A model generated the notes under the pieces. That model had not been told where the DNA came from. It made no database searches and saw only the letters and a list, made by a program, of their open reading frames with translations. A program made the translations under genes and the position numbers. From the NCBI GenBank assembly GCA_016212095.1, contig JACRHH010000015.1, positions 124,001 to 188,000 on the forward strand: a DNA stretch of 64,000 bases, in the 5' to 3' direction. Source of the DNA: Nitrospirota bacterium (GTDB lineage Bacteria > Nitrospirota > Thermodesulfovibrionia > SZUA-242). Shown here in pieces: positions 8,070-15,477 of the stretch (position 1 is its first letter; each line of letters starts with the position of its first letter).

Positions 8070-8662
8070 CCCATCGTCCGTCTTCCCTCAAGCGATTTGG
8101 CAAGCGTCACCTCGTCGGCAAACTCGATGTCTCCGCCGATCGGAAGGCCGTAGGCAATGCGCGAGACAGCTACATTGAACGGCTTGAGCAATTCGGCGAT
8201 GTACTGAGCCGTAGCCTCGCCCTTGGTGTTCGGGTTGGTGGCGATGATCACTTCTTCCGTTCCGCCATGGGCAACCCTTGTCACAAGCTCGCGTATCTTC
8301 AGGCGTTCGGGCGTAAGTCCGTCCATCGGTGAAAGCGAGCCCAACAGCACATGATAAAGCCCGCGGTAGCTTCTTGTGCGCTCGATCACGATAAGGTTGC
8401 TCGGTTCCTCAACCACGCATATCTTCGAGGCGTCGCGCCGCGCGTCGGAGCATATGTCGCAGATTCCGGTTTCGCAGATATTGAAGCATTGGCCGCAGAA
8501 ACGCGCCTTGTCCTTCAGCGCCAAGATGGCATCGGCAATGCCGCGCGCCTCGGCGTCGGGCATCGCCATTATGAAAAATGCCAGCCGCTGCGCCGATTTC
8601 CGCCCGATGCCGGGCAGCTTCGAAAGCTGCTCTATCAGGTTTTCAACTATTCCGATGCTCAT
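8066..8662 (-). CDS. recR: Recombination mediator RecR
   Basis: RecR works with RecF and RecO to load RecA at gaps. The 198-residue protein has the N-terminal helix-hairpin-helix LPGIGRKSAQRLAF (16-29), a zinc finger with C56, C59, C68 and C71, and a Toprim domain starting at ICVVEE (about 81) through the ATNPNTKGEATAQYI segment. Length and order are standard. It is downstream of dnaX-ybaB, the usual arrangement, but 129 bases of repeat-rich sequence separate it from ybaB. Its stop codon is supplied by a palindromic repeat. Confidence 0.97.
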   Translation of the reverse strand: MSIGIVENLIEQLSKLPGIGRKSAQRLAFFIMAMPDAEARGIADAILALKDKARFCGQCFNICETGICDICSDARRDASKICVVEEPSNLIVIERTRSYRGLYHVLLGSLSPMDGLTPERLKIRELVTRVAHGGTEEVIIATNPNTKGEATAQYIAELLKPFNVAVSRIAYGLPIGGDIEFADEVTLAKSLEGRRTMG

Positions 8663-8675
8663 ATTTCATCTAATC

Positions 8676-8751
8676 CCTTGGCTAATTCCTTGGCTAATTC
8701 CTCACTGGCGAGGGCAAGGTTTTCTCTATCCCCTCTCCTTCAGGAGAGGGG
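8676..8751. repeat. Tandem 12-mer and GC hairpin between ybaB and recR
   Basis: CCTTGGCTAATT is repeated perfectly in tandem at 8676-8687 and 8688-8699. A hairpin with CCCCTCTCC and GGAGAGGGG arms follows at 8730-8751. Hairpins of this sequence type are common intergenic repeats in G+C-rich bacteria. It may attenuate transcription from ybaB into recR. Confidence 0.6.
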
Positions 8752-8791
8752 CTGGGGTGAGGTAGAAGAGGGGCAAAGGTGAGGCACGATC

Positions 8792-9154
8792 TCAACCGCC
8801 GAAAAGACCGCTCAGGCCGCCCATATCTCCAAGTCCGCCGCCCATGCCAGGCAGATTCAGGCCGCCGGTAACCTTCGCCATCTCGTTTTTCATCATGTCT
8901 TGCGCGCGGCGCAACGCCTCGTTCGTGGCTGCTGCCACAAGATCCTGAAGCATTTCGATGTCGTCCGGATTGACAACGTCGCGCTCGATGCTTATCGATA
9001 CGATCTCGTTTGCCCCGTTTGCGACAACCTTCACCATGCCGCCGCCCGCCGATGCCTCTACGGTCTTTTTCGCCGCCTCGGCCTGAACCCGCATCATATC
9101 TTCCTGCATCTTCTTGGCCTGCTGCAACAGGCCGCCAAGCATCTTCTTAGACAT
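8792..9154 (-). CDS. ybaB: YbaB/EbfC nucleoid-associated protein
   Basis: This 120-residue DNA-binding protein forms a tweezer-shaped dimer. The sequence shows GGLLQQAKKMQEDMMRVQAE (about 6-25), the central VKVVANG strand and the glycine-rich C-terminus with PGMGGGLGDMGG. The start at 9154 is supported by GGAGGAGACG directly before the ATG, in preference to an upstream in-frame ATG. The gene overlaps the end of dnaX by eight bases, which fits translational coupling and the conserved dnaX-ybaB-recR order. Confidence 0.95.
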   Translation of the reverse strand: MSKKMLGGLLQQAKKMQEDMMRVQAEAAKKTVEASAGGGMVKVVANGANEIVSISIERDVVNPDDIEMLQDLVAAATNEALRRAQDMMKNEMAKVTGGLNLPGMGGGLGDMGGLSGLFGG

Positions 9155-10862
9155 CGTCTCCTCCGTTTTTCTCGAAATAGCCGCCAAGCGGCCTGACGTC
9201 AACAACACGCGCATCGAAAAGATCGATAACCTTCTGCACAACCGGTTCCTTGAGGATCTCGCCCTTCACCTCAGCGGGCTTTGGCCGAGCATCTTCAGCT
9301 ATTCCTTCGCCCGCGACAAGCTCCACGCGCAACCGTCTGCCGATGATCGCGGCAATCAACGCCTCGATGTCGTCGATGCTCCGCCTTGCCGACTTCAGGT
9401 AGAAATCCGACGCCGTATCGAACGCGATTGTAAGCGCGATTTCGTTCATTCCGGCAAGGCGGCCATGTCCAAGCATCGAGGCCAGTCGATGGTTTTTCGC
9501 GTCGATGGCGTCGATAATTTTTTGCCACAGGTCGCCGCCCCCGGCTGCCGTATATGCGGCGATATTTTCCGATACGGCTGGCGGCGGCGCGGGTGGTTCC
9601 GGCGCGGGCGGTTCCGGCTTTGCAGCAGAAGGCTGGGCAACGGGCTTTGACGGCGGCGCGGCAACCGGTCTTGCGGGCAATGGATGCGGCAAGGAAGGCG
9701 GCAGCGAAATCGGAAGTTGAGAAGCTTCCGGCAACCCCGCCTCCAGCCTTTCGATTATCGTATCTATCGATGCCGCGCCCTTGAAAAAAGTGGCCCTGAT
9801 GAAAGAGAGTTCCAGCAGATAGCGCGGATTCGTCACAGCCCTGATGTCGCCTTCGAGCTTCAGAAACTCGTTCAGCATCAGCATCAGTTCTTCGGAGGAT
9901 GATCTGTCGGCCAGTGCCTTGAGCTCCTCGATCTCGTCGTCGGGCAGTTCAAGCAGGCTTGCCGGACGCTCCGCCACCCGCACAATCAGCAGATTGCGGA
10001 ACATCGTAACGAGTTCACGCGGGAATGTCCGCAGATCGCCGCCTTCGTCGGCAAGCGTGTTGACGTAATCCAGTAATCCGGCGCGGTTGCCGCCAAGAAG
10101 CATACCGGCAATGCCGAACAGCACGCTTCGCTCAGGCAGGCCGAGCATGGTCTGAAGCACGTCGTCGCGTATGTCGGTGCTGAAGGCCATCGCCTGATCG
10201 AGCACCGTGAGCGAATCGCGAACGCTTCCCTCGGCCACGCGAGCTATCATTTCGAGCGCTCCGGGCGTTATCGTGGCCTTCTCCTGCCCGCAGATATACG
10301 ACAGATGCTCCATTATGCGCGCCTTCGGCACGCGCCTGAAATTCAGGTGCTGGCAGCGCGAAAGAACCGTGATCGGAATGTTTTTCGGCGATGTGGTGGC
10401 GAAGACGAAAACCACATGCGGCGGCGGCTCCTCCAGCGTTTTAAGGAGTGCGTTGAACGCCTCCTTGGTGAGCATGTGAACTTCGTCGATGATATAGACC
10501 TTGTAGCGGCCCGAAGACGGCGCGTACCGCACGCCCTCTCGCAGTTCGCGAATTTCGTTTATGCCCCTGTTCGACGCGCCGTCGATCTCGATGACGTCAA
10601 CCGCCGAGCCTTCGGTTATCGCGATGCAGTTAGGGCATTTGCCGCACGGCTGCGGGGTTGGGCCTTTCTGGCAGTTGAGGGCGCGGGAGAGGATGCGGGC
10701 GGTGGTGGTCTTGCCCACGCCGCGCGGCCCGGAGAATACGTATGCGTGGGCAACCCGGCCCTGGCGCAGGGCGTTCTGGAGGGTGCGGATGACCGCCTCC
10801 TGCCCCACAAGCTCCTCGAAGAAGAGCGGACGCCATTTACGCGCAAGAACAAGGTAGCTCAT
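9147..10862 (-). CDS. dnaX: DNA polymerase III subunit gamma/tau
   Basis: This is the clamp-loader ATPase of the replicase. The 571-residue protein has Walker A GPRGVGKT (45-52), zinc-binding cysteines C64, C73, C76 and C79, Walker B DEVH (126-129), and a proline/alanine-rich linker (about 385-430) before a C-terminal tau-like domain. I saw no A-rich slippery run with a following hairpin, so there is no support for programmed frameshifting to gamma. It follows tRNA-Ser and the SRP RNA on the same strand and overlaps ybaB. Confidence 0.97.
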   Translation of the reverse strand: MSYLVLARKWRPLFFEELVGQEAVIRTLQNALRQGRVAHAYVFSGPRGVGKTTTARILSRALNCQKGPTPQPCGKCPNCIAITEGSAVDVIEIDGASNRGINEIRELREGVRYAPSSGRYKVYIIDEVHMLTKEAFNALLKTLEEPPPHVVFVFATTSPKNIPITVLSRCQHLNFRRVPKARIMEHLSYICGQEKATITPGALEMIARVAEGSVRDSLTVLDQAMAFSTDIRDDVLQTMLGLPERSVLFGIAGMLLGGNRAGLLDYVNTLADEGGDLRTFPRELVTMFRNLLIVRVAERPASLLELPDDEIEELKALADRSSSEELMLMLNEFLKLEGDIRAVTNPRYLLELSFIRATFFKGAASIDTIIERLEAGLPEASQLPISLPPSLPHPLPARPVAAPPSKPVAQPSAAKPEPPAPEPPAPPPAVSENIAAYTAAGGGDLWQKIIDAIDAKNHRLASMLGHGRLAGMNEIALTIAFDTASDFYLKSARRSIDDIEALIAAIIGRRLRVELVAGEGIAEDARPKPAEVKGEILKEPVVQKVIDLFDARVVDVRPLGGYFEKNGGDDV

Positions 10863-10906
10863 ATTTTGCAGTTCCGGTCTTGATAGATTATGCCTGAATT
10901 TAAACT

Positions 10907-11039
10907 GGAATCACGCAGCCTGCGGATCAGGATTACCCGCGGCACTCGCGTCAACCGCCTACCGTTGCTTCCTTCCAGACCTGGCGGGGTTCGGCAGCGC
11001 CGCGATGCGCGGGGCCAAACCCGCAGACTGCGTGATTCC
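10907..11039 (-). ncRNA. ffs: Small bacterial SRP RNA (4.5S type)
   Basis: The minus strand carries the universal SRP core: CCAGGTCTGGAAGGAAGCA, containing the GGAA tetraloop and the symmetric internal loop bound by Ffh. The ends pair in a long helix (GGAATCACGCAG at the 5' end with CTGCGTGATTCC at the 3' end), giving one rod of about 133 bases. There is no Alu domain, so it is the short Gram-negative form. It lies between tRNA-Ser and dnaX, a commonly conserved position. The exact transcript ends are estimated from the helix. Confidence 0.93.
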
Positions 11040-11089
11040 TCCGATGAGTGAGCTTTCGGCCTGTTTGCCGAAATGCTGATGCAACGTCA

Positions 11090-11180
11090 TGGCGGAGAGG
11101 GTGGGATTTGAACCCACGAGACGCTATTAACGCCTACACGATTTCCAGTCGTGCTCCTTCGGCCGCTCGGACACCTCTCC
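11090..11180 (-). tRNA. tRNA-Ser (anticodon GGA)
   Basis: The minus strand folds as a class II tRNA with acceptor GGAGAGG/CCTCTCC, anticodon stem CACGA/TCGTG with loop CTGGAAA (anticodon GGA, reading UCC/UCU), a long variable arm, and T-loop GGGTTCAAATCCC. The discriminator is G and the 3' CCA is encoded (11092-11090). It lies just upstream of the SRP RNA. The accessory island begins immediately on its 5' side; tRNA genes are frequent integration sites, but no duplicated tRNA 3' end was seen. Confidence 0.96.
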
Positions 11181-11331
11181 ACGTGTTCACGCCTCGGATC
11201 GGATATTCTAAAGAGTAGCCATGAGGGAATGCAAGCGGCGGATGGTCAAATCCGAAATACCGAGAACAAATAGTCAGGCGGGAGAACGACAGTGTTGTCA
11301 GTCAAGCAGGAGCGTCAGTCCTTTATCCATG

Positions 11332-11400
11332 TTAATCCTGTGCTGCTTTTTCGGTGAATGGAAATGGCACGACAACCACATCCCAACGGTCACAAACCAC
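11332..11400 (-). pseudogene. N-terminal stub of a PemK/MazF-family toxin
   Basis: A GTG at 11400-11398 overlaps the end of the AbrB-type antitoxin and opens a 22-codon frame starting VVCDRWDVVVVPFPFTEKAA, then a TAA. WDVVVVPFPFT matches the conserved N-terminus of PemK/MazF-like toxins, which run to about 110-140 residues. The next expected segment (RRPAxVLS) is missing and stops occur in all nearby frames. The toxin body has therefore been lost while the antitoxin remains. Just beyond the break another frame reads HRINMDKGLTLLLD to a stop, possibly the tail of an unrelated gene. Confidence 0.72.
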
Positions 11401-11614
11401 GAAAAGCCTCTTCGTCCTCCGGGGTATTCCATTCATCGAGGGTATCGGAAAGCGCTTTATGAAATGTGGCGTCGAAAGGCTCCATTCGCTTCAGGATCAC
11501 GACGCCATCACGCACCTCATAGGTGAGGGAATCACCCTGAGCAACGCCAAGGACATCCCGAATCTCTCTCGGAATGGTAACCTGCCCCTTGCTGGAAACA
11601 CGGCTTGCCATCAT
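11390..11614 (-). CDS. AbrB/MazE-type antitoxin, toxin lost
   Basis: This 74-residue protein has the swapped-hairpin AbrB domain: SRVSSKGQVTIPREIRDVLG (4-23), then a DGVVILKR strand and an acidic, toxin-wrapping tail (DEWNTPEDEEAF). It would bind DNA as a dimer and neutralise a PemK/MazF ribonuclease. AAGGAGG lies nine bases before the ATG. The overlapping toxin frame downstream is a 22-codon stub, so this is an orphan antitoxin. It may persist as an autorepressor or protect against related toxins. A palindrome at 11651-11661 in its promoter region is a candidate operator. Confidence 0.88.
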   Translation of the reverse strand: MMASRVSSKGQVTIPREIRDVLGVAQGDSLTYEVRDGVVILKRMEPFDATFHKALSDTLDEWNTPEDEEAFRGL

Positions 11615-11650
11615 GTCGCCTTACCTCCTTACCGTAAAATGGCATTACTA

Positions 11651-11661
11651 GCCGTACCGGC
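11651..11661. promoter_or_regulatory. Palindrome GCCGTACCGGC upstream of the AbrB-type antitoxin
   Basis: A short inverted repeat (GCCG and CGGC arms around TAC) lies 37 bases upstream of the antitoxin start. Its position fits an autoregulatory operator, as is usual for AbrB-fold antitoxins. Short palindromes also occur by chance. Confidence 0.35.
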
Positions 11662-11763
11662 AAACAGTATAAGGTCACAGCCTGGCAAGGCGGGATGATT
11701 GGATATCTAAACCGCAGTGACGGTTGTGAAGTAGGCTTGGCTGCCACCTGTTTCACCAAAATT

Positions 11764-11798
11764 AAAGGGCGAACCCCGCATTTCGGACTTCGCCCTTT
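11764..11798. repeat. Hairpin repeated at the other end of the island
   Basis: The arms AAAGGGCGAA (11764-11773) and TTCGCCCTTT (11789-11798) form a terminator-like stem. A closely similar stem occurs at 15421-15454, and the roughly 45 bases that follow are also related (both reach a TTTACAGCCT segment). The two copies bracket relB and the ABC-3C operon. On the plus strand it is followed only by TCTT, so its termination strength is uncertain. Confidence 0.75.
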
Positions 11799-11860
11799 CT
11801 TACCCCAACCACTTGAAAATATGCATTTACAGCCTAACGCGTGAGTAGTGCCACACTTGA

Positions 11861-11875
11861 GCCTCCGATGGAGGC
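11861..11875. promoter_or_regulatory. Palindrome GCCTCCGATGGAGGC upstream of the RelB-type antitoxin
   Basis: Perfect six-base arms around GAT lie about 50 bases before the RelB/DinJ-type gene. A TAAAAT -10-like hexamer follows 23 bases later. The position suits an autorepressor operator, but this is inferred. Confidence 0.4.
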
Positions 11876-11924
11876 GGCAGGCAAATCTGCGCGGCGTGCT
11901 AAAATAGATTTCGGGAGGAGCTAA

Positions 11925-12185
11925 ATGGCAAAAACAGCTATGGTTACGGCACTGGTGGAGCCTTCACTGAAGGCAGACGCCGAAAAGGTGCTCAATCGGC
12001 TCGGCATAAGCACAACCGAGGCGATAAGCATGTTTCTTTCTCAGGTCAGGCTGCGTAAGGGGTTGCCGTTTGAGGTGGCAATACCGAATAAAACAACCTT
12101 GCGAGCAATGCAGGATGCGGAAGATGGGCGAAATCTGACTGAATGCCGCGACGCTGCGGATATGTTCAGAAAGCTTGGCATCTGA
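11925..12185 (+). CDS. RelB/DinJ-family antitoxin, toxin lost
   Basis: This 86-residue protein has the ribbon-helix-helix start of RelB/DinJ antitoxins (MAKTAMVTALVEPSLKADAE, then VLNRLGISTTEAISMFLSQV) and the LPFEVAIPNKTTLRAMQDAE segment seen in DinJ. GGGAGGAG lies four bases before the ATG. Such genes are normally followed at once by a YafQ/RelE mRNA interferase. Here an ATG directly after the stop begins a YafQ-like N-terminus that breaks off after about 11 residues. The antitoxin is therefore orphaned at the edge of the ABC-3C operon. Confidence 0.9.
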   Translation: MAKTAMVTALVEPSLKADAEKVLNRLGISTTEAISMFLSQVRLRKGLPFEVAIPNKTTLRAMQDAEDGRNLTECRDAADMFRKLGI

Positions 12186-12226
12186 ATGCTCTTGCCCGGA
12201 TTTACAGGGCAGTTCAAAGACACTCA
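12186..12226 (+). pseudogene. N-terminal stub of a YafQ-type toxin
   Basis: An ATG immediately after the RelB-type stop begins MLLPGFTGQFK, resembling the start of YafQ-family toxins (MLxPxxTxQFKRDxK). The similarity ends there. The frame then runs into sequence antisense to the 3' end of the ABC-3C ATPase gene, which ends at 12227. I read this as the breakpoint at which the ABC-3C operon replaced the toxin body. The match is short, so confidence is moderate. Confidence 0.6.
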
Positions 12227-14023
12227 TCACCATTCTTTCATCTTGAACAAACGTCCCTGTTCGTTCTCGTCATGCAATGTCAGCACAATCTCGTCCGGAT
12301 CGAACACTAAACCTGCTTTCTCTCCATGTGTCGGCATATCCGAATCAATTAAAGTAATTATAGGCTGAATGCCGAGATCGGCATATCTGCGAATTACAGC
12401 CAACAGGTTTTCTTTCTTGCGGTTATCTAATGACTCAAAAACGCCATCATGGTATACAAAACGCGGGAATTTATCATCAAGGTGCGCACGCAAAACTGCC
12501 AGATCGAATGCTATGCACAGCAGCTTTCTATACGTATGGCCAAAATCAGCGCTGGTGGCGTTTCCGGACTCGTCGAGAATTTCGGCCTTGAACTCCAAGT
12601 GCCCCTCCTTGTTGGGTGATACGCTGAGGAGGGCCTTCCGTGCAATGACTTCCTCAATAATCTCGTTGAAGAACAGCCGGATGGATGAGAACAAGCTGGC
12701 CGTGTCTGCATTTTGCTGTTCTACATCGGCTTCGATCTGCGTCTGGAGATGACTGCGCTCCTCTGTCAGCGCACGGATGTCTGCACGCAATTCCTGTAGG
12801 CGATGCAAGAAGCCTCTCTGGCGCTCCAGAGAGGCAATGTCAGCACGCAGCGACACCATTGCGTCGGAGACTTGTTTGTATTTGTTGAACACGTCAGTGT
12901 CGCTCAGAAATGCCAAGGCGTCCGAGCGTCGCTTGCCCAATGTGTTGAGTTCGGCATTGACTCGCTTCAGTTCTGTCTCGACCTCGCCTCGCTCTTCCTG
13001 GAGGTACACACGGCGTTCGTCCGTTATCGCCCGATTAAAAGCAATCAATTGCTGAAAGTCTCTCTTGATCTGGCCTTGGAACAAGACGCCTGCTTCCTGG
13101 AACAGGCGTTGCGCCTCGTCAGGGCTGAACAAGATTTGATCGTCTTCGAGCGAAGCTAGGATTTTCTTCTTGTTCTGATTCAGTGAGTAGCGCTCGGCAT
13201 TGAGCATTGCAATTCGCTCGTCAATCTCATCGACCAGTTGCTTGGTGCGATCCTTATCTTGCGTTCGGAAGTCAAAGGCATCGAGCAATTTCTGTTTTTT
13301 CTCAGCTTCCCGCTGTTTGAGCAGCAATATGCCCTCGATCTTGCTGATGTCCTCGAGTGAGCCGCCTAACTCCTTCTTTACGGTTCGTTCCGTCGTCTCC
13401 TTTTCCTCTAACTGGACTTCCTTCCTATAATGTAATTCAACCAACTGGGCGTTGAAGCCAAGGATATGCGCTAGGAAGGGCTTCCAGTCCAAATGCTTGC
13501 CAGCGAACTTGCGCAGGTGGAATACATCGCGGAAATCATCCTGCGAGCGCAACTGGTAGCCTAATCCGTCACGGAATATCCATGGCTTCAGCGCACGCCA
13601 GTCAAGCAAGCTGTCTAGCATGTCGCGGGCGCGATCGAACGGCATGTCAAGGTGATCCCATTGGGACGCAGACAATACGGTCAAGTCTTGGCGACTGGCC
13701 TCATGTTTCTTGAAGCTGATTTTGCTTGCTTCCACGACGCTGCGGCGCACGGTCACGTAGGATGCATCGGCCAATTCGATCTCCAGAAAAAACTCGAATT
13801 CCTTGAATATGTCTAAATGTTTAAAAAGGAAGGATTTGGCGTCCCGCTTGGCAAGAAAGCAGAAATCAAGCAGCCGCCCAAGCGTGGTTTTGCCTAAGTT
13901 GTGCGTATCTTTCTTGCGGTTCTCCGGCAGGCGGATTTCAGCCAATATGACGTTCATGCCCGATACAAAGTCCACAGGCTCGAACAGATCCTGCTTGTTG
14001 GAATAGAGTCTAGACAGCTTCAT
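12227..14023 (-). CDS. ABC-3C system ATPase (DUF2326, SMC/RecN-like)
   Basis: This protein of about 598 residues has an ABC/SMC-like build. There is an N-terminal ATPase half with P-loop HNLGKTTL (41-48), a long coiled coil (about 195-435) with many Glu/Arg/Leu heptads, and a C-terminal DUF2326 half with GHTYRKLLCIAFDLAVL and a Walker-B-like FVYHDGVFESLD at 522-533. In ABC-three-component systems this subunit is thought to sense invasion and license the effector. The start at 14023 is chosen for the GGGGACAA site; an in-frame ATG at 14047 is the alternative. It overlaps the middle-component gene. No transferred function is proven. Confidence 0.85.
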   Translation of the reverse strand: MKLSRLYSNKQDLFEPVDFVSGMNVILAEIRLPENRKKDTHNLGKTTLGRLLDFCFLAKRDAKSFLFKHLDIFKEFEFFLEIELADASYVTVRRSVVEASKISFKKHEASRQDLTVLSASQWDHLDMPFDRARDMLDSLLDWRALKPWIFRDGLGYQLRSQDDFRDVFHLRKFAGKHLDWKPFLAHILGFNAQLVELHYRKEVQLEEKETTERTVKKELGGSLEDISKIEGILLLKQREAEKKQKLLDAFDFRTQDKDRTKQLVDEIDERIAMLNAERYSLNQNKKKILASLEDDQILFSPDEAQRLFQEAGVLFQGQIKRDFQQLIAFNRAITDERRVYLQEERGEVETELKRVNAELNTLGKRRSDALAFLSDTDVFNKYKQVSDAMVSLRADIASLERQRGFLHRLQELRADIRALTEERSHLQTQIEADVEQQNADTASLFSSIRLFFNEIIEEVIARKALLSVSPNKEGHLEFKAEILDESGNATSADFGHTYRKLLCIAFDLAVLRAHLDDKFPRFVYHDGVFESLDNRKKENLLAVIRRYADLGIQPIITLIDSDMPTHGEKAGLVFDPDEIVLTLHDENEQGRLFKMKEW

Positions 14024-14258
14024 TTGTCCCCACATATTCAATGGCATCGGTCTTGGGGCGATACTCTATTAATCCCAATATATAGAGAAAATTCAGCGCT
14101 GGCATGAACAGCACATCACCGCCATTAACAGCCTTTTTTGCGTACTTGAGTAAGCTGTCGTAGTCATTGATACGATGAGTCTTAAGCCGTGCCAGCAGTA
14201 GTAGCGACACGTTAATTACCGTGCGATCAGGGTGCGAGTGTTTAGTCGGTCTCAGCAT
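14010..14258 (-). CDS. ABC-3C middle component, MC6-like
   Basis: This 82-residue protein starts MLRPTKHSHPDRTVINVSLLLLARL, then has a helical segment and LFMPALNFLYILGLIEY near the C-terminus, a winged-helix-like small protein. Short proteins of this pattern sit between the effector and the ATPase in ABC-three-component systems and are called middle components. The best fit by recall is the MC6 class. It overlaps the upstream effector gene by 17 bases and the downstream ATPase by about 14 bases, so all three are translated as a unit. The call rests on context as much as on sequence. Confidence 0.72.
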   Translation of the reverse strand: MLRPTKHSHPDRTVINVSLLLLARLKTHRINDYDSLLKYAKKAVNGGDVLFMPALNFLYILGLIEYRPKTDAIEYVGTNEAV

Positions 14259-15207
14259 CGCTCACCTTCCCGATGTCGCAGTTCCAGTACATGTAAAAGA
14301 GTATTGCGCGAGTTAGTCGTTTGTGATTGTGCTGGCGCAAGACAGGGTCACGACCGAACAACAAATCTACCAGATGCTCCATGACCTCGTCGAAGGTCTG
14401 GTAGTTCTTGCGCTTAGCTATGATCTTAAGTTGGAACTCATCGACCACAGATTCGTACATGCTCAGAAGTTCAAGATTCTCCGGCGCAGCCAGGAAAGTG
14501 CTAATTTGCACTGTCTCTTTAAGGTACTTCTTGCGTTGCGCTTTGGCGTAATCCATAGTCATATTGTTGATAGCGTTCTTTTCCTCATATGGTACGCGTG
14601 GCGTCGGTGGATGACCCAGCACAGCCGACACGCCGTCTTTCTGGCGCGCCAATGCTTGTACAATCTCAGCAAGATCGTCAGGGCTGATGATCAATGGTGA
14701 ATCGACCGGATCAAGGTTGGCCAGCTTTGGAACATCTGGGAACGTTTTTAGCAAGTTCTCCAGTTGCTCAAGACCACATAGATAGATTGACGCATCGGGA
14801 ATGTCGCACTCCTTTGCGATGTGCGCACGAATTTCGCTTTCGGCATTGCCAGCCAGTCGCCGATTGGCAAACAACATGTAGTTGTCCAATTGTTTGTTAG
14901 CGCACAGTTTCTTGATGCGTGGAATTTCTTTTCCCATCACAGTGTTCGTGGCCGAGAGGCTGAAGAAGTCGGATTCAGAAAAATTGCGATTGTAGCCGTT
15001 GGTGTGTTTGGCCTGTATGATGGTTGTACCAGTCCATGGCGACGCCTTGCTGGGATGAAGTTCTGCGATTCCGACGAACTTGGCGTCACGTCCGCCATCA
15101 GGCCCCTTTGCGAAGCCTTGAACGGAAACTCCAAGTAGGCGTTGACACAGGAACACAATCAAATTCTCAAATTGTGCGTCGCTCAGGTCTTCATATGCAT
15201 ATTTCAC
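14242..15207 (-). CDS. ABC-3C effector: Mrr-like nuclease with C-terminal ABC-3C domain
   Basis: This 321-residue protein starts with GTG. The N-terminal part is a PD-(D/E)xK restriction-endonuclease fold: YEDLSDAQFENLI (helix with acidic E14), GPDGGRDAKF with D41, and IIQAKH with Q65 and K67, the Mrr-type GxDGGxD...QxK signature. The C-terminal part (about 190-321) is helical and fits the domain that docks to the ABC-3C ATPase. It is the first gene of a three-gene overlapping operon. The nuclease probably attacks invading or cellular DNA when the ATPase is triggered; that role is inferred. Confidence 0.82.
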   Translation of the reverse strand: MKYAYEDLSDAQFENLIVFLCQRLLGVSVQGFAKGPDGGRDAKFVGIAELHPSKASPWTGTTIIQAKHTNGYNRNFSESDFFSLSATNTVMGKEIPRIKKLCANKQLDNYMLFANRRLAGNAESEIRAHIAKECDIPDASIYLCGLEQLENLLKTFPDVPKLANLDPVDSPLIISPDDLAEIVQALARQKDGVSAVLGHPPTPRVPYEEKNAINNMTMDYAKAQRKKYLKETVQISTFLAAPENLELLSMYESVVDEFQLKIIAKRKNYQTFDEVMEHLVDLLFGRDPVLRQHNHKRLTRAILFYMYWNCDIGKVSDAETD

Positions 15208-15420
15208 AAGGATTTCGCCTTTTCACCACAATTCCGTTTTGAATACATTGCCGGTTAGACACTCAACTCGAATATATTAACTGGGTTCACGTTTTTCCGC
15301 ATTCTGCAGACAACAGTAAATTCGCGAATGACTCCTGAAATCCCAACGAGCACGCTAAATTACCCCCGCAACCTCGTGCAAGTCAATAACATTGCGGCAG
15401 ATAGCACTTCCCCCCACCAA
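15208..15420. other. Intergenic region upstream of the ABC-3C operon
   Basis: No gene is seen. The region is visibly more A+T-rich than its surroundings and should hold the minus-strand ABC-3C promoter. I looked on the plus strand for the missing C-terminal half of the YafQ toxin and did not find it. Confidence 0.6.
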
Positions 15421-15456
15421 AAAGGGCGAAGCCCGTTCCCGGACTTCGCCCTTTTT
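15421..15456 (-). terminator. Terminator after the NuoG-like gene; right copy of the island hairpin
   Basis: The stem AAAGGGCGAAG (15421-15431) / CTTCGCCCTTT (15444-15454) lies 24 bases past the stop of the NuoG-like gene. It is T-rich on both sides and could work in both directions, also ending plus-strand read-through. It is the near-identical partner of the hairpin at 11764-11798. Confidence 0.75.
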
Positions 15457-15477
15457 TATTGCTAACGCCTTGATTAA

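Noticed and set aside
9147-10862. Programmed frameshift in dnaX
   Set aside because: No slippery A-run with a downstream hairpin was found; a single tau-like product is assumed.
11090-11180. tRNA-Ser as attB of an integrated element
   Set aside because: No integrase gene and no duplicated tRNA 3' end were seen.
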